Shown here: one piece after another, positions 1-9,501 of the stretch
Layout of the letters: each line of letters begins with the position of its first letter
Position numbering within the stretch: position 1 is the first letter of the stretch
Assembly: GCF_014640155.1 (NCBI RefSeq)
Contig: NZ_BMGK01000003.1
Coordinates: 186,001-250,000 of the forward strand
Direction of reading: 5' to 3'
DNA length: 64,000 nucleotides
Origin: Planktosalinus lacus
Lineage (GTDB): Bacteria; Bacteroidota; Bacteroidia; Flavobacteriales; Flavobacteriaceae
Translations under genes and position numbers: made by a program
The notes under the pieces: model-generated
Told to the model about the DNA's origin: nothing
Seen by the model: only the letters and a program-made list of their open reading frames with translations
The model's database searches: none

Positions 1-1
1 A

Positions 2-124
2 AACCAAATAAAATCTCGGTGTAAAGAGCCTGAATAACGGGCGAACACCTATTTTCTTAACAGGGTCTGTGAAGGTGGTGGTTTGTTTTATTTCCCAACC
101 CGTTTTTTCCAAAAGCCAATCAAA
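2..124 (-). pseudogene. C-terminal remnant of a probable SAM-dependent methyltransferase (runs off the left edge)
   Basis: On the minus strand, about 41 codons after a TAA at 125-127 stay open to the window edge. They read like the C-terminal part of class I methyltransferases in surface-polysaccharide loci (LLEKTGWEI, then RPLFRLFTPRFYLV). No start codon or N-terminal domain lies between this and the FkbM gene that ends at 157. The upstream bases also read plausibly in another frame only until a stop, so the gene looks 5'-truncated or frameshifted. The call rests on a short similarity judged by eye. The part beyond the window is unseen. Confidence 0.35.
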
Positions 125-156
125 TTACCAGGGTTCAAAAGGGTGAAAGTAACATC

Positions 157-1083
157 TCAAATTTTATCGATGACAAATTCTGAAATATAATGCTCTTTGT
201 TTTTGGGTACAAAAAAGCAGTTTCTTATACCATCGTCTTTTGTTCTTTGGATGGTATTCACCTTTACCAAACCGTTTATGTTTTTTGACACTTTATGATT
301 GTAAAAACTATAATCTAATTTCTTGAAAAAATTTTCTAATTTGTATTCTGTTGTGTTGAAAAGTGTTTCACAGATAACTATAGGTGTAAATTTTTTAATT
401 TGTTCAAAGCCGGAGCTGAGAATATCTTCTTCTGTTCCTTCAGTGTCAATTTTTATTAAGTCAATGGTAGTTATATTTTGTTGCTTTATAAAGTAGCTTA
501 AGGTTACACTATCTGTTTTATAGGAGATGAAATTCCTTGACGTTGTTTTGGTTCCTATATTATTTTCCCCAGATAATGTGTGTTTTAAATAAGGGTATTT
601 ATTGCTTTGGACTTCAAAAAATTCAATTTCACCTTTTTTTGATGAAATAGCTAATTTATGAGCATTGATTGCATTTTCAAAATTATTGAGGAAGATATTT
701 TTCATTAAATAGGCAAAAGCACCATTTGCTGGCTCGATAGCATAAACTTTAATATTGATATTAGATTTTGTAGCAAGAAGAGAATAAAAACCAATGTTCG
801 CCCCGATATCAATAAAACTGGAGATTTTTTTGGATAGTTTTTCAAAAATTTCTGAGTATTCAAAACCTTTATATCCTTTCCAAAAAAGTACTTGTGTTAG
901 ATAGCTAGTAGGGTTAGTCGAAATTTTTATAATGCCGGAATCTGTCTTACATTTCATTGTACCAGATGGTGGTATTTTTATACTATCGGGGAGGAGTCTT
1001 TTAAATGCTACATTTATGTTCCTAATACAGTAATTTATGTGGCTTTGATAAATTATTCTGTAGAATAGTGTTTGAAAACTCAT
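157..1083 (-). CDS. FkbM family methyltransferase
   Basis: 308 residues. The SAM-binding motif I is FIDIGANIGFYSL near residue 90, followed by an acidic EPANGAF segment. The family-typical IDLIKIDTEGTEEDIL stretch is near residue 210. FkbM enzymes O-methylate sugars or polyketides and are common in O-antigen and capsule loci. The N-terminal 45 residues are a hydrophobic/basic extension without a clear signal peptide. It lies 26 bases downstream of the KAS III gene on the same strand, so the two are probably co-transcribed. That hints at a shared role in a surface lipid or glycan. Substrate unknown. Base composition is more AT-rich than gcvP next door. Confidence 0.85.
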   Translation of the reverse strand: MSFQTLFYRIIYQSHINYCIRNINVAFKRLLPDSIKIPPSGTMKCKTDSGIIKISTNPTSYLTQVLFWKGYKGFEYSEIFEKLSKKISSFIDIGANIGFYSLLATKSNINIKVYAIEPANGAFAYLMKNIFLNNFENAINAHKLAISSKKGEIEFFEVQSNKYPYLKHTLSGENNIGTKTTSRNFISYKTDSVTLSYFIKQQNITTIDLIKIDTEGTEEDILSSGFEQIKKFTPIVICETLFNTTEYKLENFFKKLDYSFYNHKVSKNINGLVKVNTIQRTKDDGIRNCFFVPKNKEHYISEFVIDKI

Positions 1084-1109
1084 TTAAAGGATTTGTAAAA
1101 GAAGGAATA

Positions 1110-2174
1110 TTAGAATTGGTACACTACTGCATTGATGTTCATGCCTGCTCCAACACTTGCGAAAATGACATGATCTCCTGTTTTTACCTCGTGATTGCTC
1201 ATTTTTTTTCGGGAAACCAAATCCAATAGGGTTGGTATGGTAGCCACGCTGCTGTTGCCCAATTCGCCAATGCTCATAGGCATGATATCTTTAGGCATTT
1301 CCATGTCATAAAGTTTGTAAAACCTCTGGCATATAGCTTCATCCATCTTTTCATTGGCTTGATGGATAAATATTTTTTTGATGTCAGATATAGAAACACC
1401 GCTTTTATCTAAACAGCTTTTCATTGCTAAAGGAACATTGGTCAAGGCAAAATTATAGACTTTTCTTCCATACATTTTTATGTATCTTATTTTGTCACTT
1501 TCTTGCTTTTGGTTGCTTCGGTCAAAATAGATGAAGTGCGCTTCATCCCTGGTATGTGTGACTGTTTCATGGGAAATTATACCACCAGATTCTTTTTTCT
1601 TTTGTAAAATGACAGCACCGGCTCCATCACTGTAAATCATAGAATCTCTATCATGCTGATCGATCACTCTTGATAATGCCTCAGCACCAATGATTAAACA
1701 TGTTTCAGCTATTCCGGCTTTAATAAATGCATTGGCTTGAATTACTCCTTCCAGCCAACCCGGGCAACCAAAAAGCACATCATATCCAACACATCGAGGA
1801 TTTTCTATCTGTAGTAAATGCTTTACCCTTGAAGCCAAACTGGGCACAGTGTCACTTTGATTGCTCAAATGTTTAACGTCTCCATAATTGTGTGCTACAA
1901 TTATATAATTTATGGTTTCAGGATTAATTCCTGAATGAGCAATTGCTTTTTCTGCAGCAAAAAAAGCAATGTCTGAAGTGACGAGATTTTTTTCAATGTA
2001 TCTTCTTGCATTGATTCCTGTAATCGCTTTAAATTTTTCAATAATTACAGGATTGGGGTCTTTGATTTCAGAACCATCTTCATTTAAAAAGCGGTTGGAA
2101 ATAAAAGACTCATTGGTTGCAATTGTATCAGGAATATAACTTCCTATTCCCGTTATTTTCACGGTTGCGTCCAT
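1110..2174 (-). CDS. 3-oxoacyl-ACP synthase III family (FabH-like) enzyme
   Basis: 354 residues with the thiolase-fold catalytic triad in order: Cys137 in FGCPGW, His271 in IHQAN and Asn307 in ELGNSSV. FabH-like enzymes condense an acyl-CoA or acyl-thioester with malonyl-ACP, or transfer acyl groups. The active-site context CPGW differs from the CAGF/CSGF of housekeeping FabH, and there is no acyl carrier protein or other fab gene nearby. A secondary-metabolism or surface-modification acyltransferase is therefore as likely as fatty-acid initiation. It precedes the FkbM gene in the same direction. Start at ATG 2174 fits the normal N-terminal KITGIGSYIP strand. Confidence 0.85.
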   Translation of the reverse strand: MDATVKITGIGSYIPDTIATNESFISNRFLNEDGSEIKDPNPVIIEKFKAITGINARRYIEKNLVTSDIAFFAAEKAIAHSGINPETINYIIVAHNYGDVKHLSNQSDTVPSLASRVKHLLQIENPRCVGYDVLFGCPGWLEGVIQANAFIKAGIAETCLIIGAEALSRVIDQHDRDSMIYSDGAGAVILQKKKESGGIISHETVTHTRDEAHFIYFDRSNQKQESDKIRYIKMYGRKVYNFALTNVPLAMKSCLDKSGVSISDIKKIFIHQANEKMDEAICQRFYKLYDMEMPKDIMPMSIGELGNSSVATIPTLLDLVSRKKMSNHEVKTGDHVIFASVGAGMNINAVVYQF

Positions 2175-2298
2175 AGGGATTTTAATTTTGGTTCTAAGTT
2201 ACTAATTAATCAACAAAATGCCTTAAGATTTAATAATATTTAATAAAAATTAAGCCTAATTTAATATATAAGTATTTAAAATTCAGATTTTTAAAAAA

Positions 2299-2336
2299 AT
2301 AAAGTGCTTTTTGTTAATTTTCAAAAAGCACTTTTC
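2299..2336 (-). terminator. Rho-independent terminator of gcvP
   Basis: A 13-base stem, AAAGTGCTTTTTG at 2301-2313 and its complement at 2322-2334, has an 8-base loop and runs of T (read on the minus strand) on leaving. It lies directly downstream of the gcvP stop and separates it from the KAS III gene. Confidence 0.75.
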
Positions 2337-2357
2337 AAAATACTATTTTATCTCTAT

Positions 2358-5207
2358 TTAAGCATCCATATAATCTTCAATGGGTGCACAGGTACAGATC
2401 AGATTCCTGTCTCCATAGGCCTCATCAACACGTCTGCAACTAGGCCAGAATTTATTATCAGAAATAAAATCTAATGGAAATGCTGCTTGCTCCCTTGTAT
2501 AAGGAAAATCCCAAGTATCCGTAGTTAACATTTGCAATGTATGGGGAGCATTTTTCAAAACATTGTTCAAATTGTCAGATGTGACTTCATTGATTTCTTT
2601 TCTAATGGAAATCATCGCATCACAAAAGCGGTCGAGCTCCGCTTTACTTTCACTTTCCGTGGGTTCAACCATCAAGGTTCCGGCAACCGGAAAGGAAACC
2701 GTGGGTGCATGAAAACCATAATCCATCAAGCGCTTGGCAATGTCTACCACTTCTATTCCATTTTGTTTAAACGGACGACAATCCAAAATCATTTCATGAG
2801 CTGCCCTGCCGCATTCGCCGGTATATAAGGTTTCATAATGCCCTTTCAAACGCTCTTTCATATAATTGGCATTTAAAATAGCATATTCAGTGGCTTTTTT
2901 AAGCCCCCTCACACCCAGCATCCTGATGTAAGCATAGGAAATCAAACATACCAGTGATGAACCATAAGGGGCCGAAGATATTGCTGTAATCGCTTTTTCC
3001 CCTCCCGTTTTGATGATGGGGTTTCCGGGAAGGAAAGGGGCGAGTTGCGGGGCCACACAAATAGGCCCAACACCCGGTCCGCCACCGCCATGTGGGATGG
3101 CAAAGGTTTTATGTAAATTAAGGTGACACACGTCTGCGCCAATTGCTCCTGGATTGGTCAATCCCACCTGGGCATTCATATTGGCACCATCCATATATAC
3201 CTGTCCACCGTTGTCGTGAATAATTTCAGTTATTTCTTTAATAGCCGCCTCATATACCCCGTGCGTAGAGGGATATGTTACCATCAGGCATGAAAGATTG
3301 TCTTTGTATGTCTCTGCTTTTTCTCGTAAATCATCTACGTCAATGTTACCTTCTTCAGTTGATTTTGTAACAACCACTTTCATACCCGCCATTACAGCGG
3401 ATGCCGGATTGGTGCCATGTGCAGAGGAGGGAATGATACAAACGTTCCTGTGGTAATCACCATGGGATTCGTGATAAGCCCTGATGACCATCAAGCCGGC
3501 AAATTCACCTTGAGCACCTGAGTTGGGTTGAAGCGAAGTTGCAGCAAAACCGGTAATCTCCGTCAAGTAATCTTCGAGGTTTTTTAAGACAGTTTGATAG
3601 CCTTCAGCCTGATTTGTCGGGACAAAAGGATGCATATTGCCCCATTGTGGGTCACTTAACGGAAGCATTTCTGCAGCCGCATTCAATTTCATGGTACAAC
3701 TTCCCAAAGCAATCATCGAGTGGTTTAATGACAAATCTTTACGCTCCAGTTTTTTGATATAGCGCATCATATCTGTTTCAGATTGATAGGTGTTGAATAT
3801 TTCGTGTGTAAGGAAATCGGTTTTTCTGATAACGCTTTCAGGTATGGCTTTGCCTTCAGTTAAAGAATCTACTTCAAAGACGTCTTGCGAGGTCGCTTTC
3901 GCGAAAATAGCAATGATTTGATTGATATCGTCTATCGTGGTCGTTTCGTTTACCGAAATTACAACCGTGTCAGCATCCGGATAGTAATAATTGACTTCGT
4001 TTTGTTCTGCAATGGTTCTTACTTTTTCGGCGTCAGCCTTTAACTGAATCGTGTCAAAATAAGTCGCATTGGTTTGTTTTATTCCCAGCTTTTCAAGAAC
4101 TTTAGCAGTAGTGAAAGCTGTATTGTGCACTTTATCGGCTATATATTTCAATCCTCTGGGGCCGTGATAAACGGCATACATGCCGGCCATCACCGCTAAT
4201 AAAACCTGAGCAGTACAGATATTTGAAGTAGCCCGGTCACGCTTGATGTGCTGCTCACGGGTTTGCAAAGCCATACGCAGGGCACGGTTGCCGTCTGTAT
4301 CTTTGGTCACCCCGATAATCCTTCCGGGAATGTCACGTTTGTAAGCTTCTTTAGTAGCAAAAAAAGCTGCGTGAGGTCCGCCATAGCCCATGGGGATCCC
4401 AAAACGCTGAGTGGTTCCCACAACAACATCTACGCCCATTTCGCCGGGAGCTTTTAATTTTACGAGACTTAAAATATCTGTAGCAACGGCAATTTTAATG
4501 AAAGCTGATTTTGCCTTTTCGATAAAGTCTGCATAGTCATAGACCATCCCGCTTTTTCCGGGATACTGAAGCAAACAGCCAAAAAAATCTGTCGAAAAGT
4601 CAAAATCCTTATGACACCCAACAACCAATTCTATTCCAATGGGAATGGCCCTGGTTTTTAATAAAGAGATCGTTTGAGGTAATACTTCTTCCGAAACAAA
4701 AAACTTAACAACGCCGTCTCTTTGTTGTTGACGGTCACGCACGGCAAATAACAACGCCATCGCTTCTGCCGCCGCGGTCGATTCATCAAGAAGGGAAGCG
4801 TTTGCCAGTTCCATTTTGGTCAAATCAGAAACCATAGTTTGAAAGTTCAAAAGGGCTTCGAGACGTCCCTGTGCAATCTCTGCCTGATAAGGTGTGTAAG
4901 CTGTATACCAACCCGGGTTTTCAAGGATATTTCGTTGAATTACCGGTGGCATGTTTGTATTGTGATACCCTAAACCAATATAGGTTTTAAATATTTTATT
5001 TTTATTTGACAGATCACCAATGTGAGCAAGGTATTCCTGCTCTGAGAGGGCGCGTGGCAAATTCATTTCTTTTTTAAGGATAATATCGTCGGGGACGGTT
5101 TCATAGATGAGTTGGTCTATAGAATCAACACCTATGGTTTGAAGCATATCAGCCACATCGTGTTCTCTGGGACCTATGTGTCTTAATGCGAAAGAATCTG
5201 TATTCAT
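2358..5207 (-). CDS. gcvP: Glycine dehydrogenase (aminomethyl-transferring), P-protein of the glycine cleavage system
   Basis: 949 residues, the usual length for the single-chain (fused P1/P2) enzyme. It decarboxylates glycine with PLP and passes the aminomethyl group to the lipoyl arm of H-protein. The N-terminal half carries the FALRHIGP start and [11 protein letters not shown]. The C-terminal half has the PLP lysine, K700 in [18 protein letters not shown]. It ends with the family-typical acidic tail. gcvH and gcvT are not in this window, so the system is dispersed, as is common in flavobacteria. lipA at 50.9 kb supplies the lipoylation this pathway needs. A -7 promoter motif lies about 20 bases upstream. 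No glycine riboswitch fold was recognised in the 94-base leader. Confidence 0.97.
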   Translation of the reverse strand: MNTDSFALRHIGPREHDVADMLQTIGVDSIDQLIYETVPDDIILKKEMNLPRALSEQEYLAHIGDLSNKNKIFKTYIGLGYHNTNMPPVIQRNILENPGWYTAYTPYQAEIAQGRLEALLNFQTMVSDLTKMELANASLLDESTAAAEAMALLFAVRDRQQQRDGVVKFFVSEEVLPQTISLLKTRAIPIGIELVVGCHKDFDFSTDFFGCLLQYPGKSGMVYDYADFIEKAKSAFIKIAVATDILSLVKLKAPGEMGVDVVVGTTQRFGIPMGYGGPHAAFFATKEAYKRDIPGRIIGVTKDTDGNRALRMALQTREQHIKRDRATSNICTAQVLLAVMAGMYAVYHGPRGLKYIADKVHNTAFTTAKVLEKLGIKQTNATYFDTIQLKADAEKVRTIAEQNEVNYYYPDADTVVISVNETTTIDDINQIIAIFAKATSQDVFEVDSLTEGKAIPESVIRKTDFLTHEIFNTYQSETDMMRYIKKLERKDLSLNHSMIALGSCTMKLNAAAEMLPLSDPQWGNMHPFVPTNQAEGYQTVLKNLEDYLTEITGFAATSLQPNSGAQGEFAGLMVIRAYHESHGDYHRNVCIIPSSAHGTNPASAVMAGMKVVVTKSTEEGNIDVDDLREKAETYKDNLSCLMVTYPSTHGVYEAAIKEITEIIHDNGGQVYMDGANMNAQVGLTNPGAIGADVCHLNLHKTFAIPHGGGGPGVGPICVAPQLAPFLPGNPIIKTGGEKAITAISSAPYGSSLVCLISYAYIRMLGVRGLKKATEYAILNANYMKERLKGHYETLYTGECGRAAHEMILDCRPFKQNGIEVVDIAKRLMDYGFHAPTVSFPVAGTLMVEPTESESKAELDRFCDAMISIRKEINEVTSDNLNNVLKNAPHTLQMLTTDTWDFPYTREQAAFPLDFISDNKFWPSCRRVDEAYGDRNLICTCAPIEDYMDA

Positions 5208-5228
5208 AAAGATATGATTTTAAGGACG

Positions 5229-5236
5229 CAAAAATA
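5229..5236 (-). promoter_or_regulatory. -7 promoter element for gcvP
   Basis: Reads TATTTTTG on the minus strand, an exact match to the Bacteroidota -7 consensus TAnnTTTG, 22 bases upstream of the gcvP ATG. No good -33 TTTG is seen at the right spacing. Confidence 0.35.
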
Positions 5237-5334
5237 CGATTTTAAAGTTGAAATTTTTATGACGAAAAGCATAGAATTCCATTAATTTTTCAACTGAAAG
5301 AATGGGTTATGAACAAGATGCCTATTTTTGTTTT

Positions 5335-6147
5335 ATGAATGTTTACAGAATTCTTTTCAACTTCTATATTCAGAGCAGTATTCATGTTGCACTGGCCATA
5401 GTATCGTTAACATTACTTTCCGGAACTTACTTAAACATAAGGCCAGACTTTTATTTGATGGGCTTCGTCTTTACAGCAGCTATTACCGGATACAATTTTG
5501 TAAAATATGCGGGTATTGCCAAATGGTACCACCGCCGTTTAACAAACAGCTTAAAAACCATCCAGCTATTCTCCTTGTTTGCTTTTTTTGCCATGGTTTT
5601 TTTCTTTTGGCACCTGCCGGTTTCTATCCAGTTTATCGCAGTAATTTCAGGGCTTTTGACATTGCTGTATGCCGTTCCGCTAAAGCGAAAATGGAAAAAT
5701 TTCCGCTCCATCCCCGGAATGAAACTGGTTTTAATCGCCCTTGTTTTGGTTTTAACCACAGTATTAATGCCAGCTTTTTACGGAGAAACCGATATAGAGA
5801 GTACTATCTTGCTTTTGTGTTTGTTGCGGTTTTTTTGGGTGATTGTATTAATTCTGCCTTTTGAAATAAGGGATATGCGTGTGGATGCTATTTCATTGGT
5901 AACAATACCGCAACAATTGGGGGTTTTTAAAACCAAACTTTTTGGAAGCGTCCTCTTGGGGAGTTTGGCTTTGGCTGAAATTTACTTCCATACATTATTC
6001 AATAATTCCCTTTGGGTTGTTTTCGTTATCCTTTTTGCAACAAGCCTCACATTGTGGTACAGCAGTGAAAAGCGGTCTTTTTACTTTACAGCTTTCTGGG
6101 TGGAAGCCATTCCCATTGCCTGGTTGATTTTGGAGTTGGTATTTTAA
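5335..6147 (+). CDS. UbiA-like polytopic membrane protein
   Basis: 270 residues from ATG 5335 (an in-frame ATG at 5302 would add 11 polar residues; the shorter start gives a normal membrane protein N-terminus). About eight hydrophobic segments span the length. Between them, RDMRVD near residue 180 resembles the second aspartate motif of UbiA prenyltransferases, whereas the first motif (NxxxDxxxD) is not evident (YNFVKYAGI instead). It may be a divergent UbiA family member or a non-catalytic relative. It is transcribed divergently from gcvP. Its stop overlaps that of the convergent small gene at 6144. Function unknown. Confidence 0.6.
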   Translation: MNVYRILFNFYIQSSIHVALAIVSLTLLSGTYLNIRPDFYLMGFVFTAAITGYNFVKYAGIAKWYHRRLTNSLKTIQLFSLFAFFAMVFFFWHLPVSIQFIAVISGLLTLLYAVPLKRKWKNFRSIPGMKLVLIALVLVLTTVLMPAFYGETDIESTILLLCLLRFFWVIVLILPFEIRDMRVDAISLVTIPQQLGVFKTKLFGSVLLGSLALAEIYFHTLFNNSLWVVFVILFATSLTLWYSSEKRSFYFTAFWVEAIPIAWLILELVF

Positions 6148-6395
6148 GAATTTGATGTAGTATCTGCCAGTTTTTCTTTCATTTTTGTTTTTTGATCTTT
6201 GGTGAGGCAATGCAGTTCATCAGATTTAAGAAGACCGGTGAGCCTTTTGTTTTTAACAGCATAAAAGTGACAAAGCCTGCAATATAAATTGTGGATTTTA
6301 AAAGTGAGTTTTTCCCAAAAAGTGGCTTCACCATATTGTGCTTTGTCAATGCGGTGTGCAGCTTCTTGACAGCTAATGAATAACTTGTTCTTCAT
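6144..6395 (-). CDS. Small zinc-binding protein with a ZAS-like motif, probable anti-sigma factor
   Basis: 83 residues, no membrane segment. It has C9 and then H35-x3-C39-x2-C42. This spacing (Cys, about 26 residues, HxxxCxxC) is that of zinc-binding anti-sigma (ZAS) domains. Extra H43 and C63 follow. It begins 3 bases after the stop of the ECF sigma factor gene, so translation is almost certainly coupled. This fits a cytoplasmic anti-sigma or redox sensor partner. The classical ZAS factors (RsrA type) release sigma on thiol oxidation; that this one does so is inference. The stop overlaps the stop of the convergent membrane protein gene by 4 bases. Confidence 0.6.
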   Translation of the reverse strand: MKNKLFISCQEAAHRIDKAQYGEATFWEKLTFKIHNLYCRLCHFYAVKNKRLTGLLKSDELHCLTKDQKTKMKEKLADTTSNS

Positions 6396-6398
6396 TGT

Positions 6399-6965
6399 TT
6401 AATTTTTAAACCAGTCGTCTTGTAAACATTGCATTAATTGGACCCTGGCGCGGTGTATGATCACCCAAAGGTTTGACGCAGTAATATCGTGTTCCTTACA
6501 AATCGTTTCAGTTTCCTGTTCTAAAATGGTCTTCTGCTTGAAAATTTCTGCTTGTTTTAAAGGGAGTTTTTCCAGGCAAATTTCAATGGCAAGACCAAGC
6601 TCCTTGTTTTCAAGATGGGATTCCGCATTCATTGTTGTGTTATCTTCTACTTGCTCTTCCAGCCAGTCACCTTCTTGATCTGCAGCATTACTGTAGTCCA
6701 TTCTCACTTCTGCCTGCCCTTTTTTGGAATTGTTTTTTCGGTACTGATCAATGATTTTTCGCTTTAAAATGGAAGTCAGCCAGGTGCGCTCCGTGGCTTC
6801 ACCCTTAAAGTTTTTCATCGACTTTAAGCCGGCAACAAAGGTTTCCTGCACCAGTTCTTCAGCGATATAAGTATCATTCACACGTGTAATAGCATAATTG
6901 AACAGGTAATCTGCATAGCGATCTACCCATTGAGCGGTATCTATCTTATGTTTGGATGACTCCAC
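6399..6965 (-). CDS. RNA polymerase sigma factor, ECF (sigma-70) family
   Basis: 188 residues with region 2 (YLFNYAITRV, AEELVQETFVAG, then TWLTSILKRKIIDQYR) and region 4 (LPLKQAEIFKQKTI, then ITASNLWVIIHRARVQL). These two domains and the lack of regions 1 and 3 define an ECF factor. It is the first gene of a two-gene unit with the ZAS-like protein at 6144. Together they look like a sigma/anti-sigma switch, perhaps for oxidative or envelope stress. The linker between the domains is acidic (QEGDWLEEQVED). No self-regulatory promoter could be identified with confidence in the short spacer to the M3 peptidase gene. Confidence 0.9.
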   Translation of the reverse strand: MESSKHKIDTAQWVDRYADYLFNYAITRVNDTYIAEELVQETFVAGLKSMKNFKGEATERTWLTSILKRKIIDQYRKNNSKKGQAEVRMDYSNAADQEGDWLEEQVEDNTTMNAESHLENKELGLAIEICLEKLPLKQAEIFKQKTILEQETETICKEHDITASNLWVIIHRARVQLMQCLQDDWFKN

Positions 6966-7034
6966 AGCTTTTTTTATGTAAATGTAGAAATTTTAACCTT
7001 AACGCATCTATAATTGCATCAAGGAACACAAGTA

Positions 7035-9065
7035 TTAATCTTTTGAAACCAAACCGGCTCTTACTAAAAGTGCCTCAGGATTAGGCTCTTTTCCGCGGAA
7101 GCGTTTATACAACACCATCGGGTGCTCAGTACCGCCTTTGGAGAGGACGTGTTCCTTAAATTTTGCTGCCACCTCTATATTGAAAATCCCTTTTTCCAGA
7201 AAGTAGGCAAAAGCATCAGCATCCAGCACTTCAGCCCATTTGTATGAATAGTACCCGGAAGAATATCCTCCCTGAAAAATATGAGAGAACGAGGTGCTCA
7301 TACAATTTTCAGGGACATCTGGATAAAAGTTGGTGCCTTCAAAGACTGCTTGTTCTATTTCCTTTACAGATTTATTTGTGTGTGGCGACCCGCCACCGTG
7401 CCAGGCCATATCGAGAAGACCAAAACTCAACTGTCGCAACGTTTGCATCCCCTCCATAAAGGTGGCCGATGCTTTTATTTTTTCAATGAGTTCCATCGGG
7501 ATGGTTTCGCCGGTTTCATAGTGTTTGGCAAAAAGCTCCAAAGCTTCTTTTTCATAACACCAGTTTTCCATCACCTGACTGGGAAGCTCCACAAAATCCC
7601 AGTAAACTCCAGTTCCCGAAAGACTTGGATACCTTGTATTGGCCAGCATCCCGTGCAGTGCGTGGCCAAACTCGTGGAACAAAGTGGTCACTTCGTTAAA
7701 TATCAGTAGAGACGGTTTGGTTTTGGAAGGCTTTGTGAAATTGCAAACGATAGAAATATGCGGACGCTCATTTTTTCCTTCTTTTACATACTGAGGTTTG
7801 TAAGAAGTCATCCAGGCCCCGTTGCGTTTTCCCGGCCGTGGATGGAAATCTGCATAAAACAGGGCGACATCGAGTCCTTTGGTATCGCTTACGCGATAGG
7901 TTTTCACATCTTCGTGATATTTGTCAACATCAAAAACTTCGGTAAACTTTAATTGAAACAAGCGTTCGGCGATTGTAAATGCACCATCAATGACATTTTC
8001 AAGCTTGAAATAGGGTTTTAACTTTTCTTCATCGAGGTCAAAGCGTTCTTGTTTTAATTTTTCAGTGTAATATGCACTGTCCCATTTTTGAAGGGTTTCT
8101 ATTTCATCTATCTTTCTCGCGAAAGCGGAAAGTTCATCAAACTCCCTTTTAGCAGCGGGTTTTGCTTTTTCTAGCAACTCTTCAAGAAAGCTTTCCACTT
8201 TTTGAGGACTTTGAGCCATGCGTTCTTCGAGGACAAAATGGGCGTGGGTGTCATAACCCAACAATTCCGCTCTTTGATGACGTAATTTGACAATTTCCAA
8301 TACATTTTTTTGGTTGTCTAGTTCGTCATTCTGAAAGCTTTTGGCACCAAAAGCAAGGGACAGTTTTTTGCGCAATTCCCGATTGTCGGCATAGGTCATA
8401 AACGGGATATAGCTGGGATATTGCAATGTGAAGATCCATCCATTTTTGCCCATTTCTTCAGCGGTTTGTTCCGCTGCTTCAATGGCGTGGTCTGGCAGTC
8501 CGCTCAGGTCTTTTTCATCAGTGATGTGGAGGGTGTATTTATTGGTTTCGGCCAACACGTTTTCACCAAATGTGAGTTTCAATTTGGCGAGTTGCTTGTC
8601 TATGTCCCGCAATTGCTGCTTTTTGTCTTCGGGCAGGTTGGCACCGTTACGGGCAAAGCTTTTGTATTTTTTTTCTAAAAGGGTTTGTTGCTCGGGAGTA
8701 AGGTCAAGTTGATTTTTGTTTTCATAAACCGTTTTGACCCTTTTGAACAGAGCTTCGTTTAAAGTAATATCATTAGAGAATTCAGAAAGCAAAGGCGAAA
8801 CCTCCTGAGCAATTGCCTGGATTTCATCATTGGTCTCCGCCGAATTTAAATTGAAAAAAACACTCGAAATGCGATCCAGTTGCTGCCCGGTAAACTCCAG
8901 AGCTTCGATGGTGTTCTCAAAAGTAGGAGCTTGTGCATTTGATGTGATGGCATCAATTTCGGCTTTGGCAGTTGCGATGGCTTGTTCAAAAGCAGGTTTG
9001 AAATGGGCATTTTTTATTTTGGAAAATGGGGCGGTATCGAAGGATTGTAGTAACGGGTTTTGCAT
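7035..9065 (-). CDS. M3 family zinc metallopeptidase (oligopeptidase A / peptidyl-dipeptidase type)
   Basis: 676 residues, normal for cytoplasmic OpdA/Dcp enzymes. The zinc site HEFGH is at H464-E465-H468 and the third ligand E493 is in FVELPSQ. The N-terminal helical half begins with NPLLQSFDTAPFSKIKNAHF, typical of the family. There is no signal peptide, so it degrades short peptides in the cytoplasm. It is monocistronic between the sigma operon and the ribbon-helix-helix gene. Whether it is an endo-oligopeptidase or a dipeptidyl carboxypeptidase cannot be settled from the sequence. Confidence 0.93.
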   Translation of the reverse strand: MQNPLLQSFDTAPFSKIKNAHFKPAFEQAIATAKAEIDAITSNAQAPTFENTIEALEFTGQQLDRISSVFFNLNSAETNDEIQAIAQEVSPLLSEFSNDITLNEALFKRVKTVYENKNQLDLTPEQQTLLEKKYKSFARNGANLPEDKKQQLRDIDKQLAKLKLTFGENVLAETNKYTLHITDEKDLSGLPDHAIEAAEQTAEEMGKNGWIFTLQYPSYIPFMTYADNRELRKKLSLAFGAKSFQNDELDNQKNVLEIVKLRHQRAELLGYDTHAHFVLEERMAQSPQKVESFLEELLEKAKPAAKREFDELSAFARKIDEIETLQKWDSAYYTEKLKQERFDLDEEKLKPYFKLENVIDGAFTIAERLFQLKFTEVFDVDKYHEDVKTYRVSDTKGLDVALFYADFHPRPGKRNGAWMTSYKPQYVKEGKNERPHISIVCNFTKPSKTKPSLLIFNEVTTLFHEFGHALHGMLANTRYPSLSGTGVYWDFVELPSQVMENWCYEKEALELFAKHYETGETIPMELIEKIKASATFMEGMQTLRQLSFGLLDMAWHGGGSPHTNKSVKEIEQAVFEGTNFYPDVPENCMSTSFSHIFQGGYSSGYYSYKWAEVLDADAFAYFLEKGIFNIEVAAKFKEHVLSKGGTEHPMVLYKRFRGKEPNPEALLVRAGLVSKD

Positions 9066-9084
9066 GGTTCAATTTTTTGAAGAA

Positions 9085-9092
9085 CAAATTTA
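9085..9092 (-). promoter_or_regulatory. -7 promoter element for the M3 peptidase gene
   Basis: TAAATTTG on the minus strand matches TAnnTTTG exactly, 20 bases upstream of the ATG at 9065. No clear -33 element. Confidence 0.35.
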
Positions 9093-9133
9093 CAAAACCT
9101 CTTTTCGAAATGCATTAATGATATGACAAATTT

Positions 9134-9200
9134 AACCCCCTCAGGTTTTTGAACTCTGGGAGGGTTGATATTCCATAATTTTTGAATCCTTAGAGGGTTT
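9134..9200. repeat. Dispersed palindromic repeat, one full and one half copy
   Basis: The first copy (9134-9166) is an inverted pair, CCCTCAGG...CTGGGAGGG, around TTTTTGAA. A degenerate half copy, TTTTTGAATCCTTAGAGGG, follows at about 9179-9198. The same family recurs as a nearly perfect palindrome at 39856-39886. It may also act as the transcript end for the ribbon-helix-helix gene, whose stop lies inside it. Confidence 0.6.
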
Positions 9201-9363
9201 AAGATTTTTTCTCTTTTGGATCTCGCTTGTGTTTTTTAAGACATTGCATAAGCATCCATTCAATTTGCCCATTCGTACTACGAAACTCATCTGCTGCCCA
9301 TTTTTCAATTGCATTCATCATATCTTCATTTACACGAAGTGCAAAGGGTTTCTTTTTTGACAT
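9199..9363 (-). CDS. Ribbon-helix-helix (Arc/MetJ-type) DNA-binding protein
   Basis: 54 residues from ATG 9363. An upstream in-frame start at 9432 would add 23 residues that do not look like the family. The body, KKPFALRVNEDMMNAIEKWAADEFRS, then NGQIEWML, is a single beta strand plus two helices as in Arc-family repressors. The basic tail HKRDPKEKKS ends it. It lies 138 bases downstream of the SPFH protein gene on the same strand, an association that suggests joint regulation. There is no toxin-like partner, so an antitoxin role is not supported. The stop codon falls within a dispersed repeat. Confidence 0.75.
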   Translation of the reverse strand: MSKKKPFALRVNEDMMNAIEKWAADEFRSTNGQIEWMLMQCLKKHKRDPKEKKS

Positions 9364-9501
9364 AGTTATCGATTTTTGTACCTCTAAAAAATGCTTTCCG
9401 AAAAGACGGTTGCAAAAGAGGCCGATTTCCAACCGTCACAAGGTGTTTGTTTTACGATTCTTTGATTGCTGATTAAATTGACAATTTTTTTGATTTTGCT
9501 A

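Noticed and set aside
2532-2828. Plus-strand frame inside gcvP, and similar shadows within other long genes
   Set aside because: They oppose strongly supported genes and have no family resemblance.
5208-5301. Possible glycine riboswitch upstream of gcvP
   Set aside because: The leader is under 25 bases from the likely transcription start and shows none of the conserved paired elements.
9199-9363. Antitoxin of a toxin-antitoxin pair
   Set aside because: A ribbon-helix-helix protein alone is not enough; no RelE, HicA or other toxin-like gene flanks it.
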